From Candidatus Benthicola azotiphorus (GTDB lineage: Bacteria; Gemmatimonadota; Gemmatimonadetes; Palauibacterales; Palauibacteraceae): a stretch of 12,708 nt of DNA. The notes beneath the pieces were generated by a model, which saw only the letters and a list, made by a program, of their open reading frames with translations, was not told the origin of the DNA and did no database searches. The stretch spans positions 1 through 12,708 of the forward strand of contig CANPVW010000068.1 of assembly GCA_947581745.1 (NCBI GenBank), read 5' to 3'. Of this stretch, positions 5,386 through 12,708 are shown one piece after another (the first letter of the stretch is position 1; every line of letters starts with the position of its first letter). Made by a program: the position numbers and the translations under genes.

Positions 5386-7779
5386 ATGAGCGCGCATGAT
5401 GCGCCGCCCGGCAGACCCGGGATCGAGCCCCGCTGGACGTCCAGCGCGAAGAGCGGCGTCGGGACGGCGCTCGCGGCCCGGAGCCGCGTCTGGTTTACTC
5501 TCTCACACGGCATCGTCAACGAGGTCTACTACCCCCGCGTGGATCAGGCCAACACGCGGGACCTGGGCCTGCTGGTCACGGCATCCGACGGCTTCTTTTC
5601 CGAAGAGAAGCGTCACGCCTCGCACGAGGTCGAGCTCCTGGGCCCGGGCGTGCCCGGGTACCGTCTCACCAGTCGCTGCGACCGGGGTCGCTACCGGATC
5701 GTGAAAACGGTCGTCACGGATCCGAGCCGCGACGTGTTGCTGCAGCGCGTCCTCTTCGAGCCCGGATCCGACGGCCTCAGCGGATTGCGCCTCTTCGTCC
5801 TCCTCGCCCCCCATATCGGCAACCAGGGGTGTGAGAACCACGGTTGGGTCGGTTCGTTCAAGGGCGACCCGATGCTGTTCGCCTCCCGGGGCTCCCGGGC
5901 GCTCGCGCTCGCCTGCTCGATCCCCTTCGGCGACATGAGCTGCGGTTACGTCGGACCAGGGGACTCCTGGCACGACATCAAGCGGCATGGACGCCTCACG
6001 CGGTGCTTCACGGACGCACCGGACGGCAACGTGGCGCTGGCCGCGGAGATTCCGTTGCAGGAGTCAAAGGGACGGTGCGTGTTGGCGCTCGGATTCGGCG
6101 AGACACCCGAGGAAGCCGGGGAAGGCGCTCGCGCTTCGCTGCTCGAGCCGTTCGACGAGCTCTGCGCGGAGTACGTGCGAGCCTGGACGGCCTACCACGA
6201 GGAGTGTCGCGAGGCCTCGGACCGGAGCGACGGGCTGGACCTGTACCGGGTGAGCATCGCGGTACTGAAGACCCACCAGGACAAGACGCACGCCGGGGCC
6301 GCGATCGCGAGCCTTTCGGTGCCGTGGGGTTTTGCGCGCGGGGACCACGACCTGGGTGGATATCACCTCGTCTGGCCCCGCGACCTGGTGGAAGCCGCAG
6401 GCGCTCTGCTGGCCGCCGGACGGGCGAACTCCGCACGCGATACGCTGACCTTCCTCGCCGCCACGCAGGAGGAGGACGGTCACTGGCCGCAGAACATGTG
6501 GCTCGACGGGAGCCCCTACTGGAGCGGCATACAGCTCGACGAGACGGGCTTTCCGATCCTGCTGGCCGATCTTCTTCGGCGCTTCGATGCGCTCGCCGGC
6601 TTTGATCCGTGGCCCATGGTGCGCCGGGCCGCTGCCTACCTCGCCCTCACCGGTCCGGTGACGCCGCAGGATCGCTGGGAGGAAGACGCGGGCTATTCGC
6701 CGTTCACGCTCGCCGTCACGGTGGCGGCGCTGCTCGCGGCTGCCGATTTCGCGGACGAAGCGGGAGAGAAGACGGCGGCCGAGTACCTGCTGGACACGGC
6801 GGACTCGTGGCACGACGGGATCGATCGGTGGACCTACGTGACCGACTCGACGCTCGCCCGACGGCTGGGCGTGCAGGGATACTACGCGCGGATCGCTCCC
6901 CCCGACGTGGCGGATGGGGCGTCTCCGTTCACCGGATTCGTGCCCGTCAAGAACAGGCCGGTGGATCAGAGCCGTGCGCCCTACGCGGAACTGGTCAGCG
7001 CCGACGCGCTCGCCCTCGTGCGGTTCGGACTGCGGCAAGCGGACGACCCGCGCATCCTGAACACGATTCGGGCCATCGACGCTCTCCTGCGGACGGAGAC
7101 AGCGACAGGCCCGGTCTGGCACCGGTACAACGAAGATGGATACGGAGAGCACGAGGACGGGGCTCCGTTCGACGGGACCGGGATCGGGCGAGGCTGGCCT
7201 CTGCTCACCGGGGAGAGAGCGCACTACGAGCTGGCGGCCGGCGAAATCGAAGCCGCCTGGGGATTGCTCGGTGTCATGCGGGCCCAGGCAAGCCCCGGCG
7301 GCTTCCTGCCCGAGCAGGTGTGGGACGCCCCGGACGTCCCCGGACGCGAGTTGCGCAACGGCCGTCCATCCGGCTCTGCCATGCCGCTCGTATGGGCCCA
7401 CGCCGAGTACGTGAAGCTCGTGCGATCGCTGGCCGACGGGCGTGTGTTCGACGCGCCGCCGCAGCCCGCTCGCAGATACCTGGAGGAAGGACGAAGATCA
7501 CGTCTCTCGGTCTGGCGGTTCAACAACAAGATCCGCACGATGGCCCGGGGGCGGATCCTGCGCATCGAGGTCCTGGCGCCCGCCGTCGTCCGCTGGAGCA
7601 CGGATGGCTGGACGACGGTCCGGGACACCGGGACGGTTGACACGGGTCTCGGCGTGCATCGTGCGGATCTGCCGACGAGCGAGCTCGCCGTCGGTTCGGT
7701 GGTGCGGTTCACGCTCCGGTGGCCCGGGTCGGACCGATGGGAAGATACGGACTTCGAGGTCACCGTCGGCGCGGACTGA
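5386..7779 (+). CDS. Glycoside hydrolase family 15 protein (glucoamylase/glucodextranase-like)
   Basis: 797 residues from an ATG at 5386. GH15 enzymes release glucose from non-reducing ends of alpha-glucans by inversion; some relatives cleave trehalose or dextran. Residues about 10-255 match the beta-sandwich N domain of bacterial glucodextranase-type enzymes (SGVGTALAARSRVWFTL, GIVNEVYYPRVD). The (alpha/alpha)6 catalytic domain follows: YHLVWPRDL (Trp330-Asp333), QLDETGFPIL (Asp385-Glu386), RWEED with the likely general acid at Glu432/433, FDGTGIGRGWPLLTGERAHYE, and FLPEQVWD with the likely catalytic base Glu643. A C-terminal beta-rich segment (about 700-797) contains VRWSTDGW. There is no signal peptide (MSAHDAPPGRPG), so it is probably cytoplasmic and acts on internal or imported glucan. 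It heads the operon; the 6PGDH gene starts 46 nt later. No strong ribosome site precedes the ATG. Exact substrate is undetermined. Confidence 0.93.
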   Translation: MSAHDAPPGRPGIEPRWTSSAKSGVGTALAARSRVWFTLSHGIVNEVYYPRVDQANTRDLGLLVTASDGFFSEEKRHASHEVELLGPGVPGYRLTSRCDRGRYRIVKTVVTDPSRDVLLQRVLFEPGSDGLSGLRLFVLLAPHIGNQGCENHGWVGSFKGDPMLFASRGSRALALACSIPFGDMSCGYVGPGDSWHDIKRHGRLTRCFTDAPDGNVALAAEIPLQESKGRCVLALGFGETPEEAGEGARASLLEPFDELCAEYVRAWTAYHEECREASDRSDGLDLYRVSIAVLKTHQDKTHAGAAIASLSVPWGFARGDHDLGGYHLVWPRDLVEAAGALLAAGRANSARDTLTFLAATQEEDGHWPQNMWLDGSPYWSGIQLDETGFPILLADLLRRFDALAGFDPWPMVRRAAAYLALTGPVTPQDRWEEDAGYSPFTLAVTVAALLAAADFADEAGEKTAAEYLLDTADSWHDGIDRWTYVTDSTLARRLGVQGYYARIAPPDVADGASPFTGFVPVKNRPVDQSRAPYAELVSADALALVRFGLRQADDPRILNTIRAIDALLRTETATGPVWHRYNEDGYGEHEDGAPFDGTGIGRGWPLLTGERAHYELAAGEIEAAWGLLGVMRAQASPGGFLPEQVWDAPDVPGRELRNGRPSGSAMPLVWAHAEYVKLVRSLADGRVFDAPPQPARRYLEEGRRSRLSVWRFNNKIRTMARGRILRIEVLAPAVVRWSTDGWTTVRDTGTVDTGLGVHRADLPTSELAVGSVVRFTLRWPGSDRWEDTDFEVTVGAD

Positions 7780-7825
7780 CGGAGAGGGAGCTGACTCGGG
7801 CGAGGATCGCCAGGAGAGATATGCC

Positions 7826-8734
7826 ATGCAGATCGGAATGATCGGACTGGGGAGGATGGGCGGGAACATGGTGCGGCGGCTGCTCGATGCCGGACACGAG
7901 GTCGTCGCCTACGACCTCGACGCGGCACAGGTGCGAGAGGCCGCCGCGGCCGGAGCGAAGCCAGCGGAATCGCTGGACCGGCTCGTCGGCACGCTGGCTG
8001 CGCCCCGCGCCGTGTGGGTGATGGTGCCGCACGGCGACCCGACGCGGCGCACGATCGACGCGCTGCTGCCCCTGCTGGAGGAGAACGACATCCTGGTTGA
8101 CGGCGGCAACTCCCGGTATCTCGATTCGATCGAGGCGGGAGAACGTGCTGCCGCCCGAGGGGTGCACTTCCTCGATGCCGGAGTGAGCGGCGGCGTGTGG
8201 GGGCTGGCCGAGGGCTACTGCATCATGGTCGGAGGACCGGGCCCGGCGGTCGACCGACTGTCGTCGATCTGGGAAGCGCTCGCCCCGCCCGACGGGTTCG
8301 CCCACGTAGGTCCCGGTGGTGCCGGTCACTTCGTCAAGATGGTCCACAACGCGATCGAATACGGGATGCTCGAGGCCGTTGGAGAGGGTTTCGCCTGCCT
8401 GCAGCGATCGGACTTCGACCTCGATCTGACGCAGGTCGCGGACCTGTGGCAGCACGGGTCCGTGATCCGGTCGTGGCTCATCGAGTTGCTCGTCCGCGCC
8501 TTCCGGGAAGAAGGGCAGGGCCTCGAGCGGATCGCCGGCTACATCGACGACTCCGGTACCGGACGCTGGACCATCGAATACGCGGTCGAGAAGGGACTGC
8601 CGCTGCCCGCGATCACCGACGCCGTTTACGCCCGGTTCGCTTCCCGCGCCGAGGATCCCTTCGCGGCACGCGTCATCGCGGCACTGCGTAACCAGTTCGG
8701 AGGGCACGCGGTGCGTTCCGAGGGGGACACGTGA
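7826..8734 (+). CDS. gnd: 6-phosphogluconate dehydrogenase, decarboxylating, short form, probably NAD+-type
   Basis: 302 residues, the short GndA/YqeC-like class (about 300) rather than the ~470-residue class. It converts 6-phosphogluconate to ribulose-5-phosphate and CO2 in the cytoplasm. ATG at 7826 has GGAGAG about 8 nt upstream. The N-terminal Rossmann motif is IGMIGLGRMGGNM. Beta strand 2 ends VVAYDLD with Asp30, where NADP-specific enzymes have Asn-Arg-Thr; an acid here normally selects NAD+. Substrate motifs are VDGGNSRY and GVSGGVWGL; the catalytic pair is Lys171 and Glu178 in FVKMVHNAIEYGM. The C-terminal helical domain holds DDSGTGRWTIEYAVEKGLPLP. An in-frame extension upstream overlaps the GH15 gene in another frame and is not real. 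Its stop overlaps the zwf GTG by 4 nt. Confidence 0.94.
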   Translation: MQIGMIGLGRMGGNMVRRLLDAGHEVVAYDLDAAQVREAAAAGAKPAESLDRLVGTLAAPRAVWVMVPHGDPTRRTIDALLPLLEENDILVDGGNSRYLDSIEAGERAAARGVHFLDAGVSGGVWGLAEGYCIMVGGPGPAVDRLSSIWEALAPPDGFAHVGPGGAGHFVKMVHNAIEYGMLEAVGEGFACLQRSDFDLDLTQVADLWQHGSVIRSWLIELLVRAFREEGQGLERIAGYIDDSGTGRWTIEYAVEKGLPLPAITDAVYARFASRAEDPFAARVIAALRNQFGGHAVRSEGDT

Positions 8735-10266
8735 GTCACTCTCTCACCGCCGATGCGCAGGGCCTGCACGGTGGGACGCCGCCCGAGCCGTGCGTCGTGG
8801 TCATCTTCGGCGCCTCGGGGGACCTGGCCGGCCGTGAGCTGATCCCGGCGCTGTTCGAGCTGGAGCGATACGGGCTGCTGCCCGAACAGTTCGCGGTGGT
8901 CGGGTTCTCCAACGCCGATTGGGACGACGACGGCTTCCGAGACGAGATGCGCGAGAAGGTGAAGCGGCACTGCGCGTTCGACGAAGCGCTGTGGCGGAGC
9001 TTCGGGCCGCGGCTCTACTACTTGCAGGGCGATTTCCGCTCACCCCCCGACCAGGACTACGCAAGGCTGAGCCGGAAGCTCGTCGACGTGCGCACCGAGA
9101 ATCGGATTGGACACAACGCCCTGTTTCACCTCGCCACGCCTCCCTCCTTCTTCGGGGTGATCACGGCGCGGCTGGCCGGTGCCGAGCTTGCGAGGTCCGA
9201 CGATGGATGGCGTCGCATAGTGATCGAGAAGCCGTTCGGCGTCGACGAGCGATCGAGCCGCGAGCTCAATGCCGAGATCGCTCGGGTGTTCGACGAAGAC
9301 CAGGTGTACAGGATCGATCACTTCCTGGGCAAGGAGACGGTGCAGAACATGCTCGTGTTCCGGTTCGCCAATCCGAGCTTCGAGCCGATCTGGAACCGAA
9401 ACTACATCGATCACGTGCAGGTCACGGTGGCCGAGGACATCGGGATCGGTACCCGTGCCCGATTCTACGAGGCCACCGGTGTGGTGCGGGACATGTTGCA
9501 GAACCACCTGCTTCAGCTGGTCAGCATGACGGCCATCGAGCCGCCGGGCCGGTTCGAGGGCACCTCGCTGCGCAACGAGACCGCGAAGGTGCTGGAGGCG
9601 ATCTGTGCCGTCGATGTCGATGCCGACTGCGTCAGCGGACAGTACGGAGCGGGACGGATAGGCGGGTCCCGGGTTCCGGCGTACCGCTCGGAGGACGGCG
9701 TGGCCGACGGTTCGATCACGCCGACCTACGCCGCGGTGCGGCTGACGATCGACAACTGGCGCTGGGCCGGCGTTCCGTTCTACCTGCGGACCGGCAAGCG
9801 TCTGGCATCGCGCCTCACCGAAGTCGCCATTCAGTTCAAGCCGACCCCTCACCTGATGTTTCCGGTGGATCACTCGTCGCTCGCCAGCAACACGCTGGTG
9901 TTCCGCCTGCAGCCACGCGAGGGGATCGTGCAGCGGTTTCTGGCCAAGCAGCCCGGGCCGGGGCTCGAGATGCGCTCGGTGGACATGAGCTTCGGCTACG
10001 CGACGACCTTCGGCATGACGGAGCTGCCGCCGGCCTACGCCTGGCTGCTCCTCGACGCGATGCAGGGCGACCAGACCCTGTTCGCGCGCGCGGACTGGAT
10101 CGATCGCGCGTGGCAGATCGTGGACCCGATCGTGAGCCGATGGGAGGAAGACGCGGGCGGCGATCCATCCTTCTACCCGGCGGGCAGCGAGGGACCGGAG
10201 GCGGCCGCCGCCCTTCTGGCGCGCGACGGAAGGACTTGGCGCACCATCGCTCAGGCCGAAGAGTGA
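8731..10266 (+). CDS. zwf: Glucose-6-phosphate dehydrogenase with atypical coenzyme-site residues
   Basis: 511 residues, close to the usual length, from a GTG at 8731 that overlaps the gnd stop (GTGA). It oxidises glucose-6-phosphate to 6-phosphogluconolactone in the cytoplasm. Seen: nucleotide-binding motif VIFGASGDLAGRELIPAL (25-38 and on), EKPFG, active-site RIDHFLGKE (194-202; Asp196 and His197), the catalytic His259 in RDMLQNHLLQ, and FYLRTGKRL. Two positions are unusual. In the GDLxxRKL motif the conserved Lys is Glu36. In VVGFSN the position that holds the NADP 2'-phosphate-binding Arg (Arg46 in the Leuconostoc enzyme) is Asn61. Substrate residues look intact, so I expect an active enzyme with altered coenzyme preference. 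Its TGA overlaps the pgl GTG by 4 nt, giving coupled translation. Confidence 0.95.
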   Translation: MSHSLTADAQGLHGGTPPEPCVVVIFGASGDLAGRELIPALFELERYGLLPEQFAVVGFSNADWDDDGFRDEMREKVKRHCAFDEALWRSFGPRLYYLQGDFRSPPDQDYARLSRKLVDVRTENRIGHNALFHLATPPSFFGVITARLAGAELARSDDGWRRIVIEKPFGVDERSSRELNAEIARVFDEDQVYRIDHFLGKETVQNMLVFRFANPSFEPIWNRNYIDHVQVTVAEDIGIGTRARFYEATGVVRDMLQNHLLQLVSMTAIEPPGRFEGTSLRNETAKVLEAICAVDVDADCVSGQYGAGRIGGSRVPAYRSEDGVADGSITPTYAAVRLTIDNWRWAGVPFYLRTGKRLASRLTEVAIQFKPTPHLMFPVDHSSLASNTLVFRLQPREGIVQRFLAKQPGPGLEMRSVDMSFGYATTFGMTELPPAYAWLLLDAMQGDQTLFARADWIDRAWQIVDPIVSRWEEDAGGDPSFYPAGSEGPEAAAALLARDGRTWRTIAQAEE

Positions 10267-10943
10267 GCTCACCCCTCATCACCATCGTCGACACCGAACG
10301 GGTCCCGGAAGCGGCGGCGGCCACGATCGAGGAGATCCTGCGCGATGCTGTCCGGCGACGTGGCCGGGCCAGCCTGGCGCTCGCCGGAGGCCGGACGCCG
10401 CAGCCGGTGTACAGACGTCTGGCCGAGCTGCCCGTGCCCTGGGAGCGGGTGTCGCTGTACTTCGGGGACGAGCGTGCCGTGCCTCCGGACGATCCGCGAA
10501 GCAACTTCCGGATGGTCCGCGAGACATTGCTGGATCGGCTCCCCTCTCCCCCGGAAGCCGTCCACCGCATGGAAGCAGAGCGCGGGGACCGGGACCGAGC
10601 CGCCGAAGACTACGCCGTCCTGCTTCCGGAGAAGCTGGACCTCCTGTTGCTCGGCATCGGAGAGGACGGGCATACGGCCTCCCTCTTCCCGGGCAGTCCT
10701 GCGCTCGGCGAGCGCGCCCGGAGGGTCGTGCCCGCTCTCGCCCCGACTCCGCCGCATCGACTCACCATTACCCCGCCGGTGATCGCGCAGGCCCGAGAGA
10801 CGCTCGTGATCGCGATCGGAGCCCCGAAGTCGGCTCCCCTGCGATGCGCGCTGGCTGAAGCGGGAGACGAGCACGTCTGCCCGGCCCGCCTGGCGCGAAG
10901 CGGGCGCTGGTTTCTGGACCGGGAGGCAGCCGGCGGGCTCTAA
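10263..10943 (+). CDS. pgl: 6-phosphogluconolactonase
   Basis: 226 residues from a GTG at 10263, overlapping the zwf stop (GTGA). It hydrolyses 6-phosphogluconolactone to 6-phosphogluconate, the step between the two upstream enzymes. Family hallmarks of the SugarP isomerase fold are clear: LALAGGRTPQPVYRRLA (phosphate-binding loop, Gly42-Pro46), VSLYFGDERAVPPDDPRSNF, LLLLGIGEDGHTASLFPGS with Asp135 and the catalytic His137, and HRLTITPPVI. The length is slightly under the typical 230-240 residues, and the C terminus ends after RWFLDREAAGGL, where the family normally ends, so the gene appears complete. It is the last gene of the operon; the next gene converges on it with 10 nt between stops and no obvious hairpin terminator. 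Confidence 0.93.
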   Translation: MSSPLITIVDTERVPEAAAATIEEILRDAVRRRGRASLALAGGRTPQPVYRRLAELPVPWERVSLYFGDERAVPPDDPRSNFRMVRETLLDRLPSPPEAVHRMEAERGDRDRAAEDYAVLLPEKLDLLLLGIGEDGHTASLFPGSPALGERARRVVPALAPTPPHRLTITPPVIAQARETLVIAIGAPKSAPLRCALAEAGDEHVCPARLARSGRWFLDREAAGGL

Positions 10944-10953
10944 CCTCCACCGG

Positions 10954-11385
10954 TCACCGCGAGCCCCGACCCGAACCGGGTTCTCCTACCTGCGCTTGAA
11001 CCTGTCGAACACCGTGATCACGGGCCTGGCGTTGCAGTCGGGTGGCGATTCTGTCCGCCAATCGTTCGCCAAACGACCACTTCTGCTCGAACTCGGCCTC
11101 GATGTTCGATGACAGGAGTTCGTGTTCCTGAAGGCTGCGCACGACGTCGTGCTCGAGCGTGGAAAGTTCGCCCTTTTCAGATTCCAGCAATGAGTGAACG
11201 TACTTGCCGCGAAAGTCGTTCAGGTCCTCCCTGCATATGAATTTGTCCGAGGACCACTCCGGGTGCGCCTTCCGGATCACGCTTGCGACTTCCAGTCGCA
11301 CCAGCTCCCCCGACACGGCGCTGTGTGAAGGGAATGCTCTGCCACAAATGGCGCAGGTAATCAACGAAGTGTCCGGGATTGTCAT
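10954..11385 (-). CDS. DUF1003 protein truncated before its membrane helices
   Basis: 143 residues from an ATG at 11385, with GGAGG 11 nt upstream. Residues 11-115 match the N-terminal part of DUF1003 proteins: a CAICG knuckle and a later ICREDLN that look like a small metal-binding region, then RGKYV, then LLESEKGELSTLEHDVV, and SFGERLADRIA. In intact members that last motif leads straight into GGSWTF and two transmembrane helices. Here it changes after RIA to about 29 basic, Arg/Gln/Gly-rich residues (starting TRLQRQARDHG) with no hydrophobic stretch. So the membrane domain is gone and the tail is probably read-through into unrelated sequence. I treat it as a truncated, possibly non-functional gene. 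Its stop is 10 nt from the pgl stop, on the opposite strand. Confidence 0.62.
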   Translation of the reverse strand: MTIPDTSLITCAICGRAFPSHSAVSGELVRLEVASVIRKAHPEWSSDKFICREDLNDFRGKYVHSLLESEKGELSTLEHDVVRSLQEHELLSSNIEAEFEQKWSFGERLADRIATRLQRQARDHGVRQVQAQVGEPGSGRGSR

Positions 11386-11439
11386 CGGGGCGTAATCCTC
11401 CGCTGATACCTGAGGGTCGACCGCTCGTCAGAACGACGG

Positions 11440-12021
11440 CTAGTTGTACGTGACCGCGATCCCGAGGTCGAAGACATGATAGCGGCGGTTTTGAATTGTC
11501 ACCGCCGCGTTCACGACGTCACCAAGACTTCCCTGGCCGTAACTCAGGATCGGCGTCAGCGAGAATCTCCCACCAACTCGCTGTTCGTAGCCCACCGCGA
11601 CCGTCTGTCCCCAGCCGCTGCTTTCCCACTCATTGGGATCGCGGTTGGAGTAGATGGCTCGCCCCAGCCCGGCCCTTACGAAAGCTCCCGCACTGGACCA
11701 TGGATAGACATCTGCGATAATGAAGATCTGGCTCAGGCTCTCTCCCCTGGCCGGGTCGCTGAAGTCATACGCCTCGAGCAGCCATCCGTTGACCTGCGCA
11801 CCAAGGCGCAGGTGGCGATTCAGAGTGCCGCCCAGCATGAACGACAGAGCGAAGGCGTCTTGCTCGTCGTGCGATTCCTGATCCGAGAACCTGTCGAGCC
11901 GCCCGTAGCCGACCTGCATGCTCGCCCAGAACCCGCCGGGCTCAGGCTTGTCCTGCGCGGAGGCCGGCGCGGCTGCCAGTAGCATGGAGATGATGATGAC
12001 CGGGGCACGGGCATCGCGCAT
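11440..12021 (-). CDS. Small exported outer-membrane beta-barrel-like protein
   Basis: 193 residues from an ATG at 12021. Residues 1-22 form a signal peptide (MRDARAPVIIISMLLAAAPASA, cut before Gln23). The mature part alternates polar and hydrophobic residues in strands such as FWASMQVGYGRLD, FALSFMLGGTLN, LRLGAQVNGWLL, AFVRAGLGRAIY, GQTVAVGYEQRVG and FSLTPILSYGQGS, and ends in HVFDLGIAVTYN. This is the pattern of an eight-strand OmpA/OmpW-like barrel, but the last residue is Asn rather than the usual Phe and I cannot name a family. AAGGTG lies 11 nt upstream of the ATG. A GTG at 12057 that overlaps the MprF stop is an alternative start, but it would put 12 residues ahead of the signal peptide. 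It is probably co-transcribed with the MprF-type gene, 32 nt away. Confidence 0.72.
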   Translation of the reverse strand: MRDARAPVIIISMLLAAAPASAQDKPEPGGFWASMQVGYGRLDRFSDQESHDEQDAFALSFMLGGTLNRHLRLGAQVNGWLLEAYDFSDPARGESLSQIFIIADVYPWSSAGAFVRAGLGRAIYSNRDPNEWESSGWGQTVAVGYEQRVGGRFSLTPILSYGQGSLGDVVNAAVTIQNRRYHVFDLGIAVTYN

Positions 12022-12053
12022 CTGCGGTCGTTCACCTTGCCGCTTCGGATCTG

Positions 12054-12708
12054 TCACTTCGTCACCATCCCGGTCAAGCCGCCCGAGATGAGCGCTCCGA
12101 GGTCGGTGAGCACCCGAGGGAGCGCGAGACCACCCGGTGCCGCCAGATACCTGGGGCCCCACACCGGATCGAACTTCTCCTTGTACTGTCGGAGTCCCTG
12201 GAAATTGTAGAAGTGCTCAGCGTGCCGGAACACGAGAGCGTTGACCCGGTTCCAGAGGGGGCCGAGCGCGTGCGCCTCCATGCCGGACAGGGGCGCCATG
12301 CCCAGGTTGAACCACTCGTATCCCTGTTGTGCCCCCCACAACATCAGCTCGATGAACAGGTATTCCATGGCCCCGTCCGGCGCGTCCGAACTGTACCGCA
12401 TGAGATCGACGGACAGCTCTGCCTTGCCGCCGCTGGTCCATACGTTCGCGAACGCGACGATGCGTCCGCCCACGCGCACGATTCCAGCGGGAAACCGGGA
12501 TAGGTACCGCGGGTCGAAGCGGCCGAGCGAGAAGCCCTTTTCCCGCGTCTGTCTCTCTTCGAGCCACGCATCCGAGATGGACTGCAGTTCATCCATCGCC
12601 GCGGTTGTCTCGGCGGGCGACAATAGCTCGAACGTTCCCCCGTCCTTCTCGACCTGACGCTTCACCCGCCGCAGCGATCTCCTCGAGCCCCCGTCCAGAG
12701 AGCATTCG
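12054..12708 (-). CDS. mprF: MprF-type phosphatidylglycerol aminoacyltransferase, C-terminal domain (partial)
   Basis: The gene enters from the right window edge and its frame stays open to base 12708, so about 217 C-terminal residues are present. MprF proteins move Lys or Ala from aminoacyl-tRNA to phosphatidylglycerol on the inner membrane, lowering surface charge and giving resistance to cationic peptides. The soluble GNAT-fold synthase domain (DUF2156) is clear: GRFDPRYLSRFPAGIVRV, GGRIVAFANVW, ELSVDLMRYSSDAPDGAMEY, LFIELMLWG, WFNLGMAPLSGME, and LWNRVNALVFRHAEHFYNFQ followed by GLRQYKEKFDPVWGPRYLA. The start is outside the window: an in-frame GTG at 12665 is internal, because the residues before it (SLDGGSRRSLRR) already match the family. 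Whether a flippase domain precedes it cannot be seen. The lipid and amino acid specificity are not determined. Confidence 0.92.
   Translation of the reverse strand, partial: ECSLDGGSRRSLRRVKRQVEKDGGTFELLSPAETTAAMDELQSISDAWLEERQTREKGFSLGRFDPRYLSRFPAGIVRVGGRIVAFANVWTSGGKAELSVDLMRYSSDAPDGAMEYLFIELMLWGAQQGYEWFNLGMAPLSGMEAHALGPLWNRVNALVFRHAEHFYNFQGLRQYKEKFDPVWGPRYLAAPGGLALPRVLTDLGALISGGLTGMVTK

Noticed and set aside
6064..7401. Long minus-strand open frame opposite the GH15 gene (445 codons)
   Set aside because: GC-rich DNA gives long antisense frames; no domain motif is seen and the opposite strand is a clear GH15.
7442..7825. Upstream extension of the 6PGDH frame into the GH15 gene
   Set aside because: It overlaps the GH15 C terminus in another frame; the Rossmann motif starts at the ATG at 7826, which has a good ribosome site.
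8919..10262. Upstream extension of the pgl frame through zwf
   Set aside because: The Arg-rich translation is an out-of-frame reading of zwf; PGL homology begins at the GTG at 10263.
1..12708. CRISPR arrays, insertion sequences, transposases, phage genes, attachment sites
   Set aside because: No regularly spaced repeats, transposase motifs or terminal repeats were seen by eye on either strand.

Overview
The window is GC-rich DNA (roughly two-thirds G+C by eye) from a Gram-negative bacterium. Two encoded proteins carry export signals, one of them a beta-barrel-like protein. The gene mix (PQQ-type sugar dehydrogenase, exported serine hydrolase of the class C beta-lactamase fold, J-domain/winged-helix protein, MprF-type aminoacyl-lipid synthase) would suit Gemmatimonadota or a similar GC-rich environmental phylum. 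That placement is only an impression.

Layout. (1) 1-614, plus strand: 3' end of a PQQ-dependent glucose/sorbosone dehydrogenase-type gene. (2) 652-4615, minus strand: in transcription order a RhlE-type DEAD-box RNA helicase, an exported serine hydrolase, a J-domain protein with a winged-helix-like tail, and a small DUF2007-type protein tightly linked to the J-protein. The helicase has a ~170-nt upstream region with three short perfect hairpins. (3) 4828-5340, minus strand: a decayed two-gene unit, holding the C-terminal remnant of a lipase-like alpha/beta hydrolase (frameshifted, 5' part gone) followed 7 nt later by a YaiI/YqxD (DUF188) gene that has lost its middle. (4) 5386-10943, plus strand: a compact operon of GH15 glucoamylase-type enzyme, 6-phosphogluconate dehydrogenase, glucose-6-phosphate dehydrogenase and 6-phosphogluconolactonase; the last three are joined by 4-nt GTGA overlaps. 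(5) 10954-12708, minus strand: the 5' end of an MprF-type gene lies beyond the window; it is followed by a small exported beta-barrel-like protein and a truncated DUF1003 protein.

How the genes fit together. The GH15 enzyme has no signal peptide, so it probably releases glucose from an internal alpha-glucan or disaccharide. The three downstream enzymes form the whole oxidative pentose phosphate branch from glucose-6-phosphate to ribulose-5-phosphate. Glucokinase is not in the window. The main observation is that both dehydrogenases lack the basic residues expected for NADP+: the 6PGDH has Asp30 after beta strand 2, and the G6PDH has Asn61 where the NADP-phosphate-binding Arg is expected and Glu36 where a conserved Lys is expected. 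This suggests, but does not prove, an NADH-yielding version of the pathway. No mobile element, CRISPR array, tRNA or rRNA was found. The rest is ordinary chromosomal content with three broken genes.
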